Shown here: positions 1 through 10,780 of the stretch, one piece after another
Position numbering within the stretch: position 1 is the first letter of the stretch
Layout of the letters: each line of letters starts with the position of its first letter
DNA from: Catellatospora bangladeshensis
GTDB lineage: Bacteria > Actinomycetota > Actinomycetes > Mycobacteriales > Micromonosporaceae
Assembly: GCF_016862575.1 (NCBI RefSeq)
Contig: NZ_BONF01000008.1
Coordinates: 409,781-473,780 of the forward strand
Direction: 5' to 3'
DNA: 64,000 nucleotides
Made by a program: the position numbers and the translations under genes
The notes under the pieces: model-generated
Told to the model about the DNA's origin: nothing
Databases searched by the model: none
The model's input: the letters and a program-made list of their open reading frames with translations, nothing else

Positions 1-900
<900 letters not shown>

Positions 901-1096
901 ACCCCGGATGTTAGGCGTATCGGTCGCCCGCCGGGGTGAGGGATAACGCACATCACGTACACCCAGGGTGATGACAGCGGGACGGAACGGTGAAATTGGG
1001 CGTTGATGCCCGCCCACGGCTTTCGCTGCGCGGCGGAGTCGTACAGGATAGGGAATTGCGCGTCCCCTCGTCCCCTCCCACTTGGCGGCATCAGCA

Positions 1097-2911
<1,815 letters not shown>

Positions 2912-2956
2912 GGGGTTTGCTGCGCATAAGCACGGTCTACGTGTTATGAAACACCG

Positions 2957-4636
2957 ATGACCGACAACCTTGCCGATCGCGTACGCCACTGGATCGCCCA
3001 GGACCCCGACCCCGACGCGCGCAAGGAGCTGCAGCAGCTGCTCGACGCCCTACCGGGCACCGAAGCCGAGCTGACCGACCGGTTCAGCGGGCCGCTCACC
3101 TTCGGCACCGCCGGGCTGCGCGGCCCGCTGCGCGCCGGGCCCAACGGCATGAACCTGGCCGTGGTCCGGCAGGCCGCGGCCGGCCTGGTCAACTGGCTCA
3201 CCAAGCACGAGCCCGGCGGCCTGCTAATCATCGGGTACGACGCACGCCGCGGCTCGCACGAGTTCGCGCAGGAGACCGCCCGGGTCGCGACCGGCGCCGG
3301 GATGCGCGCCGCGCTGATGCCCCGCCCGCTGCCCACCCCCGTGCTCGCGTACGCGGTGCGCGCGATGGACGCCGTGGCCGGTGTCATGGTCACCGCCTCG
3401 CACAACCCGCCGCAGGACAACGGGTACAAGGTGTACCTCGGCGAGCACCTGGGCGGCCCGCTGGGCGCCGGGGCGCAGATCGTGCCGCCCGCCGACCTCG
3501 AGATCGAGGCCGAGATCCGCGACGTGAAGCTGCTCTCGCAGGTGCCGCTCGGGCACCCGGGCACCGTGCTCGACGACGAGATCGTGACGTCCTACCTGGC
3601 CGCCGCCGCCGCGATCGTGCAGGACGACCAGCCCAAGGACCTGGCGGTGGCGTACACGCCGCTGCACGGGGTCGGCGGCAGGGTGCTCGGCGACGCGTTC
3701 CTGCGGGCCGGGTTCCCGGTGCCCGCGGCCGTGCCCGCGCAGGCCGAGCCGGACGGCGCGTTCCCGACCGTGTCCTTTCCCAACCCGGAGGAGCCGGGCG
3801 CGATGGACCTGGTCCTCGCGCTGGCCGCCGAGCGCCGGGCCGACATCGCCATCGCCAACGACCCGGACGCGGACCGCTGCGCGGTGGCCGTGCCCGCGCC
3901 GAACGGCAACGGCAACGGCTGGCGCATGCTGCGCGGCGACGAGGTCGGCGTGCTGCTCGCCGACCACCTGATGCGGCTGGGCCGCACCGGCACGTACGCC
4001 ACCACCATCGTCTCGTCCTCGCTGCTGCGGGCCATGTGCGCCAAGCGCGGGTTCGGCTACGCCGAGACGCTCACCGGGTTCAAGTGGCTCTCCCGGGCGG
4101 CGCCGGACCTGGTCTACGGCTACGAGGAGGCGCTGGGCATCTGCGTCGCCCCCGGCATGGTACGCGACAAGGACGGCATCACCGCGGCCCTGCTCGTCGC
4201 CGAGCTGGCCGCGGGCCTGAAGGCGGAGCTGCGCACCCTCACCGACCGCCTCGACGACCTCGCCAACGAGTTCGGCCTGCACGTCACCGACCAGCTCTCG
4301 GTGCGCGTCGACGACCTGGCCGAGATCGAGCGCATGATGGCGCACCTGCGCGCCAAGCTGCCCGGCTCGCTGCTCGACGAGCCGGTCACGTCCACCGAGG
4401 ACCTGCTCGACCGCCCCGGCGAGCTGAACGCCGACGTGGTCATCCTGCGCACCGAGACGGCCCGGGTGGTGGTCCGGCCGTCCGGCACCGAGCCCAAGCT
4501 CAAGGCATACCTCGAGGTGGTCGAACCGGTCTCCGAGGGCGACGTCGCCGCCGCCCGCGAACGCGCCGCCGCGACCGTCCGCGCCCTGCGCACCGAGGTA
4601 GCCGCCGCCCTCGGCATCTGGTCCGTCAGCCCCTAA
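2957..4636 (+). CDS. Phosphosugar mutase (phosphoglucomutase/phosphomannomutase family)
   Basis: 559 residues, normal for the alpha-D-phosphohexomutase superfamily. All four signature regions are present: phosphoserine loop TASHNPPQDNGYK (Ser148), metal-binding DPDADRC (from Asp302), sugar-binding loop GYEEALG, and C-terminal phosphate clamp RPSGTEPKLKAYLEV (about residue 507). The family moves phosphate between C1 and C6 (hexoses) or C1 and C5 (pentoses) through the phosphoserine. Actinobacterial relatives of this type are usually named PmmB. Because the window also carries deoA, deoC, cdd and add, conversion of (deoxy)ribose-1-phosphate to the 5-phosphate is a plausible role, but motifs do not decide the substrate. 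It ends 6 bases before a palindrome likely to terminate transcription. Confidence 0.9.
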   Translation: MTDNLADRVRHWIAQDPDPDARKELQQLLDALPGTEAELTDRFSGPLTFGTAGLRGPLRAGPNGMNLAVVRQAAAGLVNWLTKHEPGGLLIIGYDARRGSHEFAQETARVATGAGMRAALMPRPLPTPVLAYAVRAMDAVAGVMVTASHNPPQDNGYKVYLGEHLGGPLGAGAQIVPPADLEIEAEIRDVKLLSQVPLGHPGTVLDDEIVTSYLAAAAAIVQDDQPKDLAVAYTPLHGVGGRVLGDAFLRAGFPVPAAVPAQAEPDGAFPTVSFPNPEEPGAMDLVLALAAERRADIAIANDPDADRCAVAVPAPNGNGNGWRMLRGDEVGVLLADHLMRLGRTGTYATTIVSSSLLRAMCAKRGFGYAETLTGFKWLSRAAPDLVYGYEEALGICVAPGMVRDKDGITAALLVAELAAGLKAELRTLTDRLDDLANEFGLHVTDQLSVRVDDLAEIERMMAHLRAKLPGSLLDEPVTSTEDLLDRPGELNADVVILRTETARVVVRPSGTEPKLKAYLEVVEPVSEGDVAAARERAAATVRALRTEVAAALGIWSVSP

Positions 4637-4642
4637 AGCGAA

Positions 4643-4690
4643 AGGAAGGGCACCTTCTTATCGTTTTCCGATGTAGAAGGTGCCCTTCCT
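4643..4690. repeat. Palindrome family A, copy 1
   Basis: A perfect 16-bp stem (AGGAAGGGCACCTTCT at 4643-4658 with its complement at 4675-4690) encloses a 16-base AT-rich loop. It lies 6 bases after the stop of the phosphosugar mutase and 10 bases before the stop of the convergent membrane-protein gene. It is therefore placed to terminate both transcripts. Other copies are at 13087, 53353 and 61612. Confidence 0.9.
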
Positions 4691-4700
4691 AACGTCTGGC

Positions 4701-6605
4701 TCAGCCGACGGGCGGGTCCTCGCGGCCGCCCGGCGGCGTGCCGGTGCCGGGCTCCTCGGCCGACGCCGGCACCGGTGCCGGGGCGTCCACCTCGGCCAGC
4801 TCGCTCACCGGCCAGACCGTCACGCCGCCGGTGCGCACGCCGTCGCCGACCAGGTCGTCGACCAGCTCGCGCAGGACGTCCGCGCGGGGCGCGCCGTCGG
4901 GCAGCACCAGCGCGCCCGCCCGCCAGAAGCGCAGGTCGGCGAGCAGACCGTCGCGCATGCGGCCGGTCACCTTGGGCACCTTCGCGCCCTTGACGATCGA
5001 GGCGAACAGCAGATCGGTCGGGCGTGGCGGCGGACCGAACGTGGCGGTGCCCGGCTGGCGGCCGGGGCCGATGAAGTACCCCCCGGGGAAGCTGAACCCC
5101 GCTCCCGACTGCGCCCACCAGCGCATGCCCTCGCTGTGCTCGTTGCTGGTCAGTGGCACGGTGACCAGGGTGCGGCCCGCCGGGACGTACGCCCGCCAGG
5201 TCCCCTCGGTCACGAACCGCGGCACCGCCGGGCCGCGGTGCGTCGGCAGCGGCAGCGGCAGCAGCGGCACCAGCGCCAGCCCGACCAGGGCGTACGCCAG
5301 CCGCCGCAGCGGCAGCCCCTGCGCCGACTGCCGGGGCAGCCGGGCCACCACCTCGACGGTCAGCGCCACCAGCGCCCCCACCACCGGCAGCAGCACCAGC
5401 CCGAACCGGACCGGCACCACCGACTCCAGCAGCGGCAGGTGGTTGAACGGCCGCCACAGCCCCGGCAGCGCGGTGCGCTCGCCGCCCGCGAACACCTGCC
5501 GCCCCATCGCGAACAGCGCGAACACCGCACCGGTGACGACCAGCGTGCGGACCAGCGCCTGCCGCCACAGCCAGCCCGCCACGGCCAGCCCGAGCAGTGC
5601 CAGCAGCGGCCAGCCCAGGAACGTGTTCTCCTCGGCCGCGTTCGGCGCGAGCAGCCGGGTGACGTCGACGTTGCCGCCCAGCGACAGCCGCGGGAAGGCC
5701 GCGAAGCTGGCCAGGTCCGCCCCGTAGGCGGACGCCCCGGGTGGCAGCCCGCGGAAACTCTGCGGCCCGAAGAACTGCGTCCAGAGGGGGTACGCGAGCA
5801 GCGCTCCCCCGAGCACGGCCGCCACGCCGGCGGTGGCCAGCACGGGGCGGATCGCCGCCCGCTGCGCGGGCCAGGTCAGCGCGGCGTACGCGGTGAGGAA
5901 GACGGCGCAGGCCAGCGCGGTGTAGAGCAGCACCTCCTCGTTCACGAACGCCTGCACGACGACCAGCAGGCCGAGCACCGCGCCGTTGCGCAGGGCGCGG
6001 CCGGGCTCGGCCATCCGCAGCGCCCAGTGCACCAGGAACGGCACCAGGAACTGCGCGGTCCAGTTCGGATGCCCGTTGGCCTGGCTGATCATGCCGGGGC
6101 CGAACCCGCACAGCGCCGCGCCGACGGCCGCCGCCGCCCGCGAGCTCACCACGTGGCGCAGCAGGAACCAGTACCAGGCCGCCGCGGTGCCGGCCAGGCC
6201 CAGCACCAGCAGCACGGTGAAGCTGAGCTGCGGGCCGCCGAGCACGGTCAGCGGGGCGAGCGGGATGCCCAGGCCCAGGACGACCGTGTTGGCCATCAGG
6301 TTGACCCCGAGCGGGGCGTTCATCTGCGAGGTGAAGAACGGGGTCGCGTCACCGGCCAGCACGTCCACCGCGTGCCGCAGCACGAACTGGAAGAACACCT
6401 GGTCCGGCACGTTCGCCGAGAGCATGGCGCGCGAGCCTTCGCGCCACAGCCCCCACGTCACCAGCACCGCGCCGACCAGGAACGTTGCCAGCACCAGCGC
6501 TGTCGCGTTGATACGTCGTGGCTGGTCAGCGGGGTTGCGAGCGCGCCGGGAGCGGTCGGCCGAGGTGGTCCGTACCCGGTGCCACTCCTGAATTTCGGTC
6601 TTCAC
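4701..6605 (-). CDS. Polytopic membrane protein, possible GT-C glycosyltransferase
   Basis: 634 residues. An arginine-rich cytoplasmic N-terminus of about 30 residues is followed by a first membrane helix (ATALVLATFLVGAVLVTWGLW), then a long non-membrane loop with NVPDQVFFQF, and about ten further hydrophobic segments. The C-terminal third (about 430-634) is soluble and ends in a proline/glycine-rich tail. This topology, with an acidic motif in the first outer loop, is typical of lipid-linked GT-C glycosyltransferases, but I recognise no subfamily, so the function is provisional. The start taken is the GTG at 6605; no clear ribosome site precedes it. It is divergent from a methyltransferase gene (96-base gap), a pairing that may reflect joint work on a cell-surface glycan. 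Confidence 0.75.
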   Translation of the reverse strand: MKTEIQEWHRVRTTSADRSRRARNPADQPRRINATALVLATFLVGAVLVTWGLWREGSRAMLSANVPDQVFFQFVLRHAVDVLAGDATPFFTSQMNAPLGVNLMANTVVLGLGIPLAPLTVLGGPQLSFTVLLVLGLAGTAAAWYWFLLRHVVSSRAAAAVGAALCGFGPGMISQANGHPNWTAQFLVPFLVHWALRMAEPGRALRNGAVLGLLVVVQAFVNEEVLLYTALACAVFLTAYAALTWPAQRAAIRPVLATAGVAAVLGGALLAYPLWTQFFGPQSFRGLPPGASAYGADLASFAAFPRLSLGGNVDVTRLLAPNAAEENTFLGWPLLALLGLAVAGWLWRQALVRTLVVTGAVFALFAMGRQVFAGGERTALPGLWRPFNHLPLLESVVPVRFGLVLLPVVGALVALTVEVVARLPRQSAQGLPLRRLAYALVGLALVPLLPLPLPTHRGPAVPRFVTEGTWRAYVPAGRTLVTVPLTSNEHSEGMRWWAQSGAGFSFPGGYFIGPGRQPGTATFGPPPRPTDLLFASIVKGAKVPKVTGRMRDGLLADLRFWRAGALVLPDGAPRADVLRELVDDLVGDGVRTGGVTVWPVSELAEVDAPAPVPASAEEPGTGTPPGGREDPPVG

Positions 6606-6701
6606 GAGCGTCGAATGTACGGCATTTAGGTAGTCTGTCCTGATTAGCCCTGAATTATCGGGTCAAATCGGAAACAGATTCTCGTTGCAGCTACCGGACG
6701 G

Positions 6702-7442
6702 ATGCAGTCGATGACGTCGTACGCCACAGAGCCCGGCCTCCTCACCGGCGACCAGAAGATCCAGGCCGCGGTGCTGGAGAGCCTGGCTGAGGCGGCCAAC
6801 CACCGCCGCTGGTTCGCCGGAATGGCCACGCCCTACCTGGGTACGCACCCGATCGAGATCGGCAGCGGGCTCGGCGACTACGCGATCGAGTGGCTGCCGT
6901 ACGTCGAGCGCTACACGGCCACCGAGGCCGACCCGGAGCGCCTGGTCGACCTCAAGCAGCGCTTCGCCGACGACCCCCGGGTGGAGACCCGCGAGATGCT
7001 GCTGCCCACCGACGAGTACGGCGAGCACACCGCCCTGGTCAGCTACAACGTCCTGGAGCACATCGAGGACGACGTCGCCGCCCTGCGCAGCATGGCCCGC
7101 CTGGTCCGCCCCGGCGCGCCCCTGGTCCTGGTGGTCCCCGCGTTCCCGATCGCGATGAGCCGCGTCGACGTCGCCACCGGCCACTGGCGCCGCTACACCC
7201 GCCGTACCCTCACCGACGTCGCCCTCGCCGCGGGCCTGACGGTCGAGCGCATGGAGTACGTCAACTCCCTCGGCTTCATCTGCTACTTCATCACCGCACG
7301 CCTACTCGGCATGTCCCCCAAGGGCGGCGCCATGATGCGCGTCTACGACTCCGTGGTAACCCCCGTCACCCGCCGCCTCGAACGCCACCGCCGCCCACCC
7401 TTCGGCCAGTCCGTCCTGGCCGTCCTCCGCCGCCCCACCTGA
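6702..7442 (+). CDS. Class I SAM-dependent methyltransferase
   Basis: 246 residues. The SAM-binding motif I is IEIGSGLGDYA (about 51-61), an acidic residue follows at the end of strand 2 (TATEADPERL), and VSYNVLEHIEDDVAALR gives the post-motif region, as in UbiE/Methyltransf_11 enzymes. A tail of about 60 residues, hydrophobic (GFICYFITARLLGM) then basic, suggests membrane association. Substrate unknown. The ATG at 6702 is used; an in-frame ATG at 6711 is equally possible. It stands alone on the plus strand and ends 7 bases before palindrome B1. Confidence 0.85.
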   Translation: MQSMTSYATEPGLLTGDQKIQAAVLESLAEAANHRRWFAGMATPYLGTHPIEIGSGLGDYAIEWLPYVERYTATEADPERLVDLKQRFADDPRVETREMLLPTDEYGEHTALVSYNVLEHIEDDVAALRSMARLVRPGAPLVLVVPAFPIAMSRVDVATGHWRRYTRRTLTDVALAAGLTVERMEYVNSLGFICYFITARLLGMSPKGGAMMRVYDSVVTPVTRRLERHRRPPFGQSVLAVLRRPT

Positions 7443-7449
7443 CCCAGAG

Positions 7450-7513
7450 CGTTGATCATGAACCTATGGCACGGCTCAGCGGCGTGTCGTGGCCACAGCT
7501 TCCTGATCGACTG
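7450..7513. repeat. Palindrome family B, copy 1 (degenerate)
   Basis: Begins GTTGATCATGAACCTATGG, contains the family core GGCGTGTCG, and ends TGATCGAC. The arms match only at the ends, so this is a decayed copy. It starts 7 bases after the methyltransferase stop codon and faces copy B2 in the opposite orientation. Confidence 0.75.
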
Positions 7514-7547
7514 ACGGCTCGCGCCGGACCGGCAGGGGTACACGCCA

Positions 7548-7608
7548 GTTGATCATGAACTTATGGCGGCGACACGCCGTCGAACCGTGCCATAAGTTCA
7601 TGATCAAC
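7548..7608. repeat. Palindrome family B, copy 2 (perfect 20-bp arms)
   Basis: The arm GTTGATCATGAACTTATGGC (7548-7567) is perfectly complementary to 7589-7608, leaving a 21-base loop that contains the family core GACACGCCGTCG. It lies 17 bases past the stop codon of upp (minus strand), so it probably forms the 3' end of the upp transcript. Confidence 0.92.
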
Positions 7609-7625
7609 GCGTAGAGGCGGGCGGG

Positions 7626-8258
7626 TTAGAAGCGGGGCATGCCGCCGAATTGGCGGTCGCCGGCGTCGCCGAGGCCGGGGACGATGAACATGTGTTCGTT
7701 GAGGTGGTCGTCGATCGCTGCGGTGACCAGGCGGAGGGGGAGGTTGGAGGCGCGGAGGCGGTCGATGCCGGCGGGGGCCGCGAGGACGCAGAGCACGGTG
7801 ATGTCGGTGCAGCCGCGGTCGGCGAGCAGGCGGCAGCAGTGCTCCAGGGAGCCGCCGGTGGCGAGCATGGGGTCCAGGACCAGGACGGGCTTGCCGGTGA
7901 GGTCGCCGGGCAGGGACTCCATGTAGGCGCGGGGCTCGAAGGTGTGCTCGTCGCGGGCCAGGCCGACGAAGCCCATCGAGGACTCGGGCAGCAGGCTCAG
8001 CGCGGCGTCGGCCATGCCGAGACCGGCGCGCAGCACCGGCACCAGCAGCGGCGGGTTGGCCAGGCGGGTGCCGACGGCGGTCGCCACCGGGGTCTCGACC
8101 GGGAACGTGTCGGCCTTGAAGGTACGCGTGGCCTCGTAGGCCAGCATGGTGGTGAGCTCGTGCAGCGCGGCCCGGAAGCTGGCCGAGTCGGTGCGAGCGT
8201 CGCGCATGGCGGTGAGGCGGGCCTGGGCCAGCGGGTGATCTACGACGAGTACGTCCAC
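7626..8258 (-). CDS. upp: Uracil phosphoribosyltransferase
   Basis: 210 residues, the standard length. Upp converts uracil and PRPP to UMP plus diphosphate in pyrimidine salvage. The PRPP-binding loop is [13 protein letters not shown] (about 126-138). The uracil-binding C-terminus [13 protein letters not shown] is intact, and the N-terminal [15 protein letters not shown] is typical. The start lies 9 bases after the stop of the glycosyltransferase gene on the same strand, so the two are probably co-transcribed. Functionally it belongs with deoA, cdd and add elsewhere in the window, which release uracil and other bases. Confidence 0.97.
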   Translation of the reverse strand: MDVLVVDHPLAQARLTAMRDARTDSASFRAALHELTTMLAYEATRTFKADTFPVETPVATAVGTRLANPPLLVPVLRAGLGMADAALSLLPESSMGFVGLARDEHTFEPRAYMESLPGDLTGKPVLVLDPMLATGGSLEHCCRLLADRGCTDITVLCVLAAPAGIDRLRASNLPLRLVTAAIDDHLNEHMFIVPGLGDAGDRQFGGMPRF

Positions 8259-8267
8259 GACGTGAAA

Positions 8268-9557
8268 CTACCCGGCCGCCACCGCCCGCGTCGTGCCAAC
8301 CGCTGCCGTGGTGTCCGCCGCCATGGTGTACACCGCGTGCATGGCCGCGGCGTACCGCTGCGGGGTGTGCGCGGCGGCGCGGGTGCGGGCGGCGGCGCCG
8401 AGGCGGCGCGCGGCGCGGCGGTCGCCCAGCAGGCCGAGCACGGCGGCGGCGAACGCCTCCGGCTCGGGGGCGGCGAGCGCGGCGTGGCCGTCGAGGGCGC
8501 CGTGGCGGTGCAGGGACGGGTCGGCGAGCACCGCGGGCAGCCCGGCCAGGGCCGCCTCCTGCAGCACGAGGGCCTGGGTGTCGGTACGCGACGGGAACGC
8601 GAACACGTCCGCGGCGGCGTACGCGGCGGCGACGACGTGCGGCGGCTGCTGCCCGGTGCACACGACCCGATCGGCGATCCCCGCTCCGGCGTCCCGGAGC
8701 AGCCGGGCCAGCCAGCGCGGCTCGTAGACGGCGCCGACCAGCACCAGCCAGGCGTCGGGCCGGTCCGCCAGGATCCGGGCGAACGCGCGTACCAGCAGGT
8801 CGACGCCTTTCTCGCGGTTGACCCGGCCGACGAACAGCACCAGCGGGTCGCGGGGCCCGATGCCGTGCCCGGCGCGGAACGCACCCGCCTCGGCCCGCGA
8901 CGCGGGGCGCTCGCCCACCCCCGTGGGGACCAGCGCGAGCCGCTGCGCGGGCACCGGCAGGGCGACCCGGTCGAGCACGGCCCGGGTGGGCACCACCACG
9001 GCCGTCGCGGGGCCGAGCAGCAGCCGGTTGCCCTCGGTCAGCACGGCCGCGCGGTCGCCCGCGGCGGGCGCGGGCACGCCGAGCCGCCGGGTGTAGAGGC
9101 GCAGCAGCAGCCGCAGCGCCCAGCCGGGCACCTTGTACGCGTCGGCGTAGGCGTGCAGGTCGGTGTGGTACGTCTGGACGAGCCGCGCGCCGGTCCGGTC
9201 GGCGAGCAGCACCCCGAGCAGCCCGGCCGGGCCGGGGGTGTGCACGTGGACCACGTCGGGGCGGTACGCGGCGAGGTCGGCGACCAGGCGCTCGCGGGAG
9301 CGGCGGGTGGCCAGCGGCCAGCGGGCCAGCCGCAGGTCGGCCACGCCGCAGGCGAGCGCGGGCACCCGGAGCAGCCCCGGCTCGTCCTCCTGGTCCCCGT
9401 GGGCCGGGACGACGCAGTGCACGTCGTGCCCGGCGGCGGCCTGGGCCGCGCGCAGCGTACGCAGCGAGGTGACGACACCGTCGCGGCGCGGGAGATACGT
9501 GTCGGTGAAGTGCATGATGCGCACGCCATGACGGTCGGCGACCGGCGTTGACGCCAC
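8268..9557 (-). CDS. GT4-family glycosyltransferase (mannosyltransferase-like)
   Basis: 429 residues with the GT-B fold of family GT4. The N-terminal half has the acceptor-side motif IMHFTDTYLPRRDGVV (about 14-29) and HVHTPGPAGLLG. The C-terminal half opens with LFVGRVNREKGVDLLVRAF, and the nucleotide-sugar site is FPSRTDTQALVLQEAALAG. This layout resembles actinobacterial PimB/MgtA-type mannosyltransferases that act on phosphatidylinositol or glycolipids; the actual donor and acceptor are not determined. The ATG at 9557 is used; the ATG at 9515 (MHFTDT) is an alternative. It probably heads a two-gene operon with upp. Confidence 0.9.
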   Translation of the reverse strand: MASTPVADRHGVRIMHFTDTYLPRRDGVVTSLRTLRAAQAAAGHDVHCVVPAHGDQEDEPGLLRVPALACGVADLRLARWPLATRRSRERLVADLAAYRPDVVHVHTPGPAGLLGVLLADRTGARLVQTYHTDLHAYADAYKVPGWALRLLLRLYTRRLGVPAPAAGDRAAVLTEGNRLLLGPATAVVVPTRAVLDRVALPVPAQRLALVPTGVGERPASRAEAGAFRAGHGIGPRDPLVLFVGRVNREKGVDLLVRAFARILADRPDAWLVLVGAVYEPRWLARLLRDAGAGIADRVVCTGQQPPHVVAAAYAAADVFAFPSRTDTQALVLQEAALAGLPAVLADPSLHRHGALDGHAALAAPEPEAFAAAVLGLLGDRRAARRLGAAARTRAAAHTPQRYAAAMHAVYTMAADTTAAVGTTRAVAAG

Positions 9558-9624
9558 GTGAACCCGGTATGTCGCCCGCGTGGAACCCCGACGGCGACCA
9601 CCCCCACCAGCCCGGCCTAGGGCC

Positions 9625-9656
9625 GTGGCCGAGCCAGGTCGTGGCCGAGCCAGGTC
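9625..9656. repeat. 16-bp tandem duplication
   Basis: GTGGCCGAGCCAGGTC occurs twice head to tail (9625-9640 and 9641-9656), followed by the start of a third unit (GTGG). It lies in the divergent region between the glycosyltransferase and deoC genes, next to a palindrome. No function is evident. Confidence 0.85.
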
Positions 9657-9674
9657 GTGGCGGGCCGGGAAGTC

Positions 9675-9739
9675 ATGATCGCCATTTCGTGTCCGAACAC
9701 GCGGTCAGACCGCACTTTCTGACACGAACTAGCGATCAT
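9675..9739. repeat. GATC-ended palindrome D1
   Basis: The arm ATGATCGCCATTTCGTGTC (9675-9693) matches the complement of 9721-9739 at 17 of 19 positions. The loop is 27 bases. Unlike most palindromes here it lies between divergent genes, about 90 bases upstream of deoC, so it cannot be a 3' terminator for either neighbour. Confidence 0.85.
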
Positions 9740-9818
9740 CGCCACCGAGCGCGGTGACCGCCGCCACCGGAGCGCCGGATCCCACGACGTGGACAAGATC
9801 GATACCCGTGAGGCCGCG

Positions 9819-9824
9819 TAGACT
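9819..9824 (+). promoter_or_regulatory. -10 box TAGACT of a near-leaderless deoC promoter
   Basis: TAGACT ends 6 bases before the deoC ATG and no Shine-Dalgarno sequence precedes that ATG. Transcription starting about 7 bases past the hexamer would begin at the ATG itself, giving a leaderless mRNA. No convincing -35 element is visible at 17-18 bases. Confidence 0.5.
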
Positions 9825-9830
9825 TCGCGT

Positions 9831-10778
9831 ATGACGGCCACCATCTCACCGTTGTCCGAGGTCACGCGCTCTGACGCGGCGCTGCGGACCTTCCTGCACG
9901 GCCTGCCCGGCGTGGACCGGGTCGGCGCCGACGCGCGCGCCGCGGGCCTGGGCACCCGATCGATCAAGACCACTGCGAAGGCATGGGCGATCGACCTCGC
10001 CATCCGGATGGTGGACCTGACCACGCTGGAGGGCGCGGACACCCCCGGCAAGGTGCGGGCGCTGTGCGCGAAGGCGCGCCGCCCCGACCCGGCCGACCCG
10101 AGCTGCCCCCCGGTCGCCGCGATCTGCGTGTACCCGTCGATGGTGCCGACCGCCGCCGAGGCGCTGCGGGGCTCCGGCATCCACCTGGCCAGCGTCGCGA
10201 CCGCGTTCCCGTCGGGGCAGGCGCCGCTGAAGGTGAAGCTGGACGACACCCGCGCGGCCGTCGCCGCGGGCGCCGACGAGATCGACATGGTGATCAGCCG
10301 GGGCGCCTTCCTGGCCGGCCGCTACCTGGAGGTCTTCGAGGAGATCACGGCGATCAAGGAGGCGTGCGGCAAGGCGCACCTCAAGGTCATCCTGGAGACC
10401 GGCGAGCTGGTCACCTACGACAACGTGCGGCGTGCGTCCTGGCTGGCCATGCTGGCGGGCGGCGACTTCATCAAGACCTCCACCGGCAAGGTGTCCCCCG
10501 CGGCGACCCTGCCGGTCACGCTGATCATGCTGGAGGCGGTGCGCGACTTCCTCGACACCACCGGCCGCAAGGTCGGCGTGAAGCCCGCGGGCGGCATCCG
10601 CACCACCAAGGACGCGATCAAGTACCTGGTCATGGTCAACGAGATCGCCGGCGACGGCTGGCTGGACCCGGACTGGTTCCGGTTCGGCGCGTCCACGCTG
10701 CTCAACGACCTGCTGATGCAGCGCACCAAGCTTGCCACCGGCCACTACTCCGGCCCCGACTACTTCACCCTGGACTGA
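9831..10778 (+). CDS. deoC: Deoxyribose-phosphate aldolase
   Basis: 315 residues, the longer class found in actinobacteria and eukaryotes. DeoC splits 2-deoxyribose-5-phosphate into glyceraldehyde-3-phosphate and acetaldehyde. The Schiff-base lysine lies in DFIKTSTGKVSP (about 218-229), the second catalytic lysine in GVKPAGGIRTT, and the proton-relay aspartate region in ADEIDMVIS. The reaction follows deoA and a phosphomutase. The next gene, 2 bases downstream, is an aldehyde dehydrogenase able to consume the acetaldehyde, so the coupling looks functional as well as transcriptional. A -10-like TAGACT just before the ATG suggests a leaderless transcript. Confidence 0.97.
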   Translation: MTATISPLSEVTRSDAALRTFLHGLPGVDRVGADARAAGLGTRSIKTTAKAWAIDLAIRMVDLTTLEGADTPGKVRALCAKARRPDPADPSCPPVAAICVYPSMVPTAAEALRGSGIHLASVATAFPSGQAPLKVKLDDTRAAVAAGADEIDMVISRGAFLAGRYLEVFEEITAIKEACGKAHLKVILETGELVTYDNVRRASWLAMLAGGDFIKTSTGKVSPAATLPVTLIMLEAVRDFLDTTGRKVGVKPAGGIRTTKDAIKYLVMVNEIAGDGWLDPDWFRFGASTLLNDLLMQRTKLATGHYSGPDYFTLD

Positions 10779-10780
10779 TC

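Noticed and set aside
7650..9551. Long plus-strand frame across upp and the glycosyltransferase
   Set aside because: Shadow of two clear minus-strand genes; the predicted protein is compositionally biased and has no motifs.
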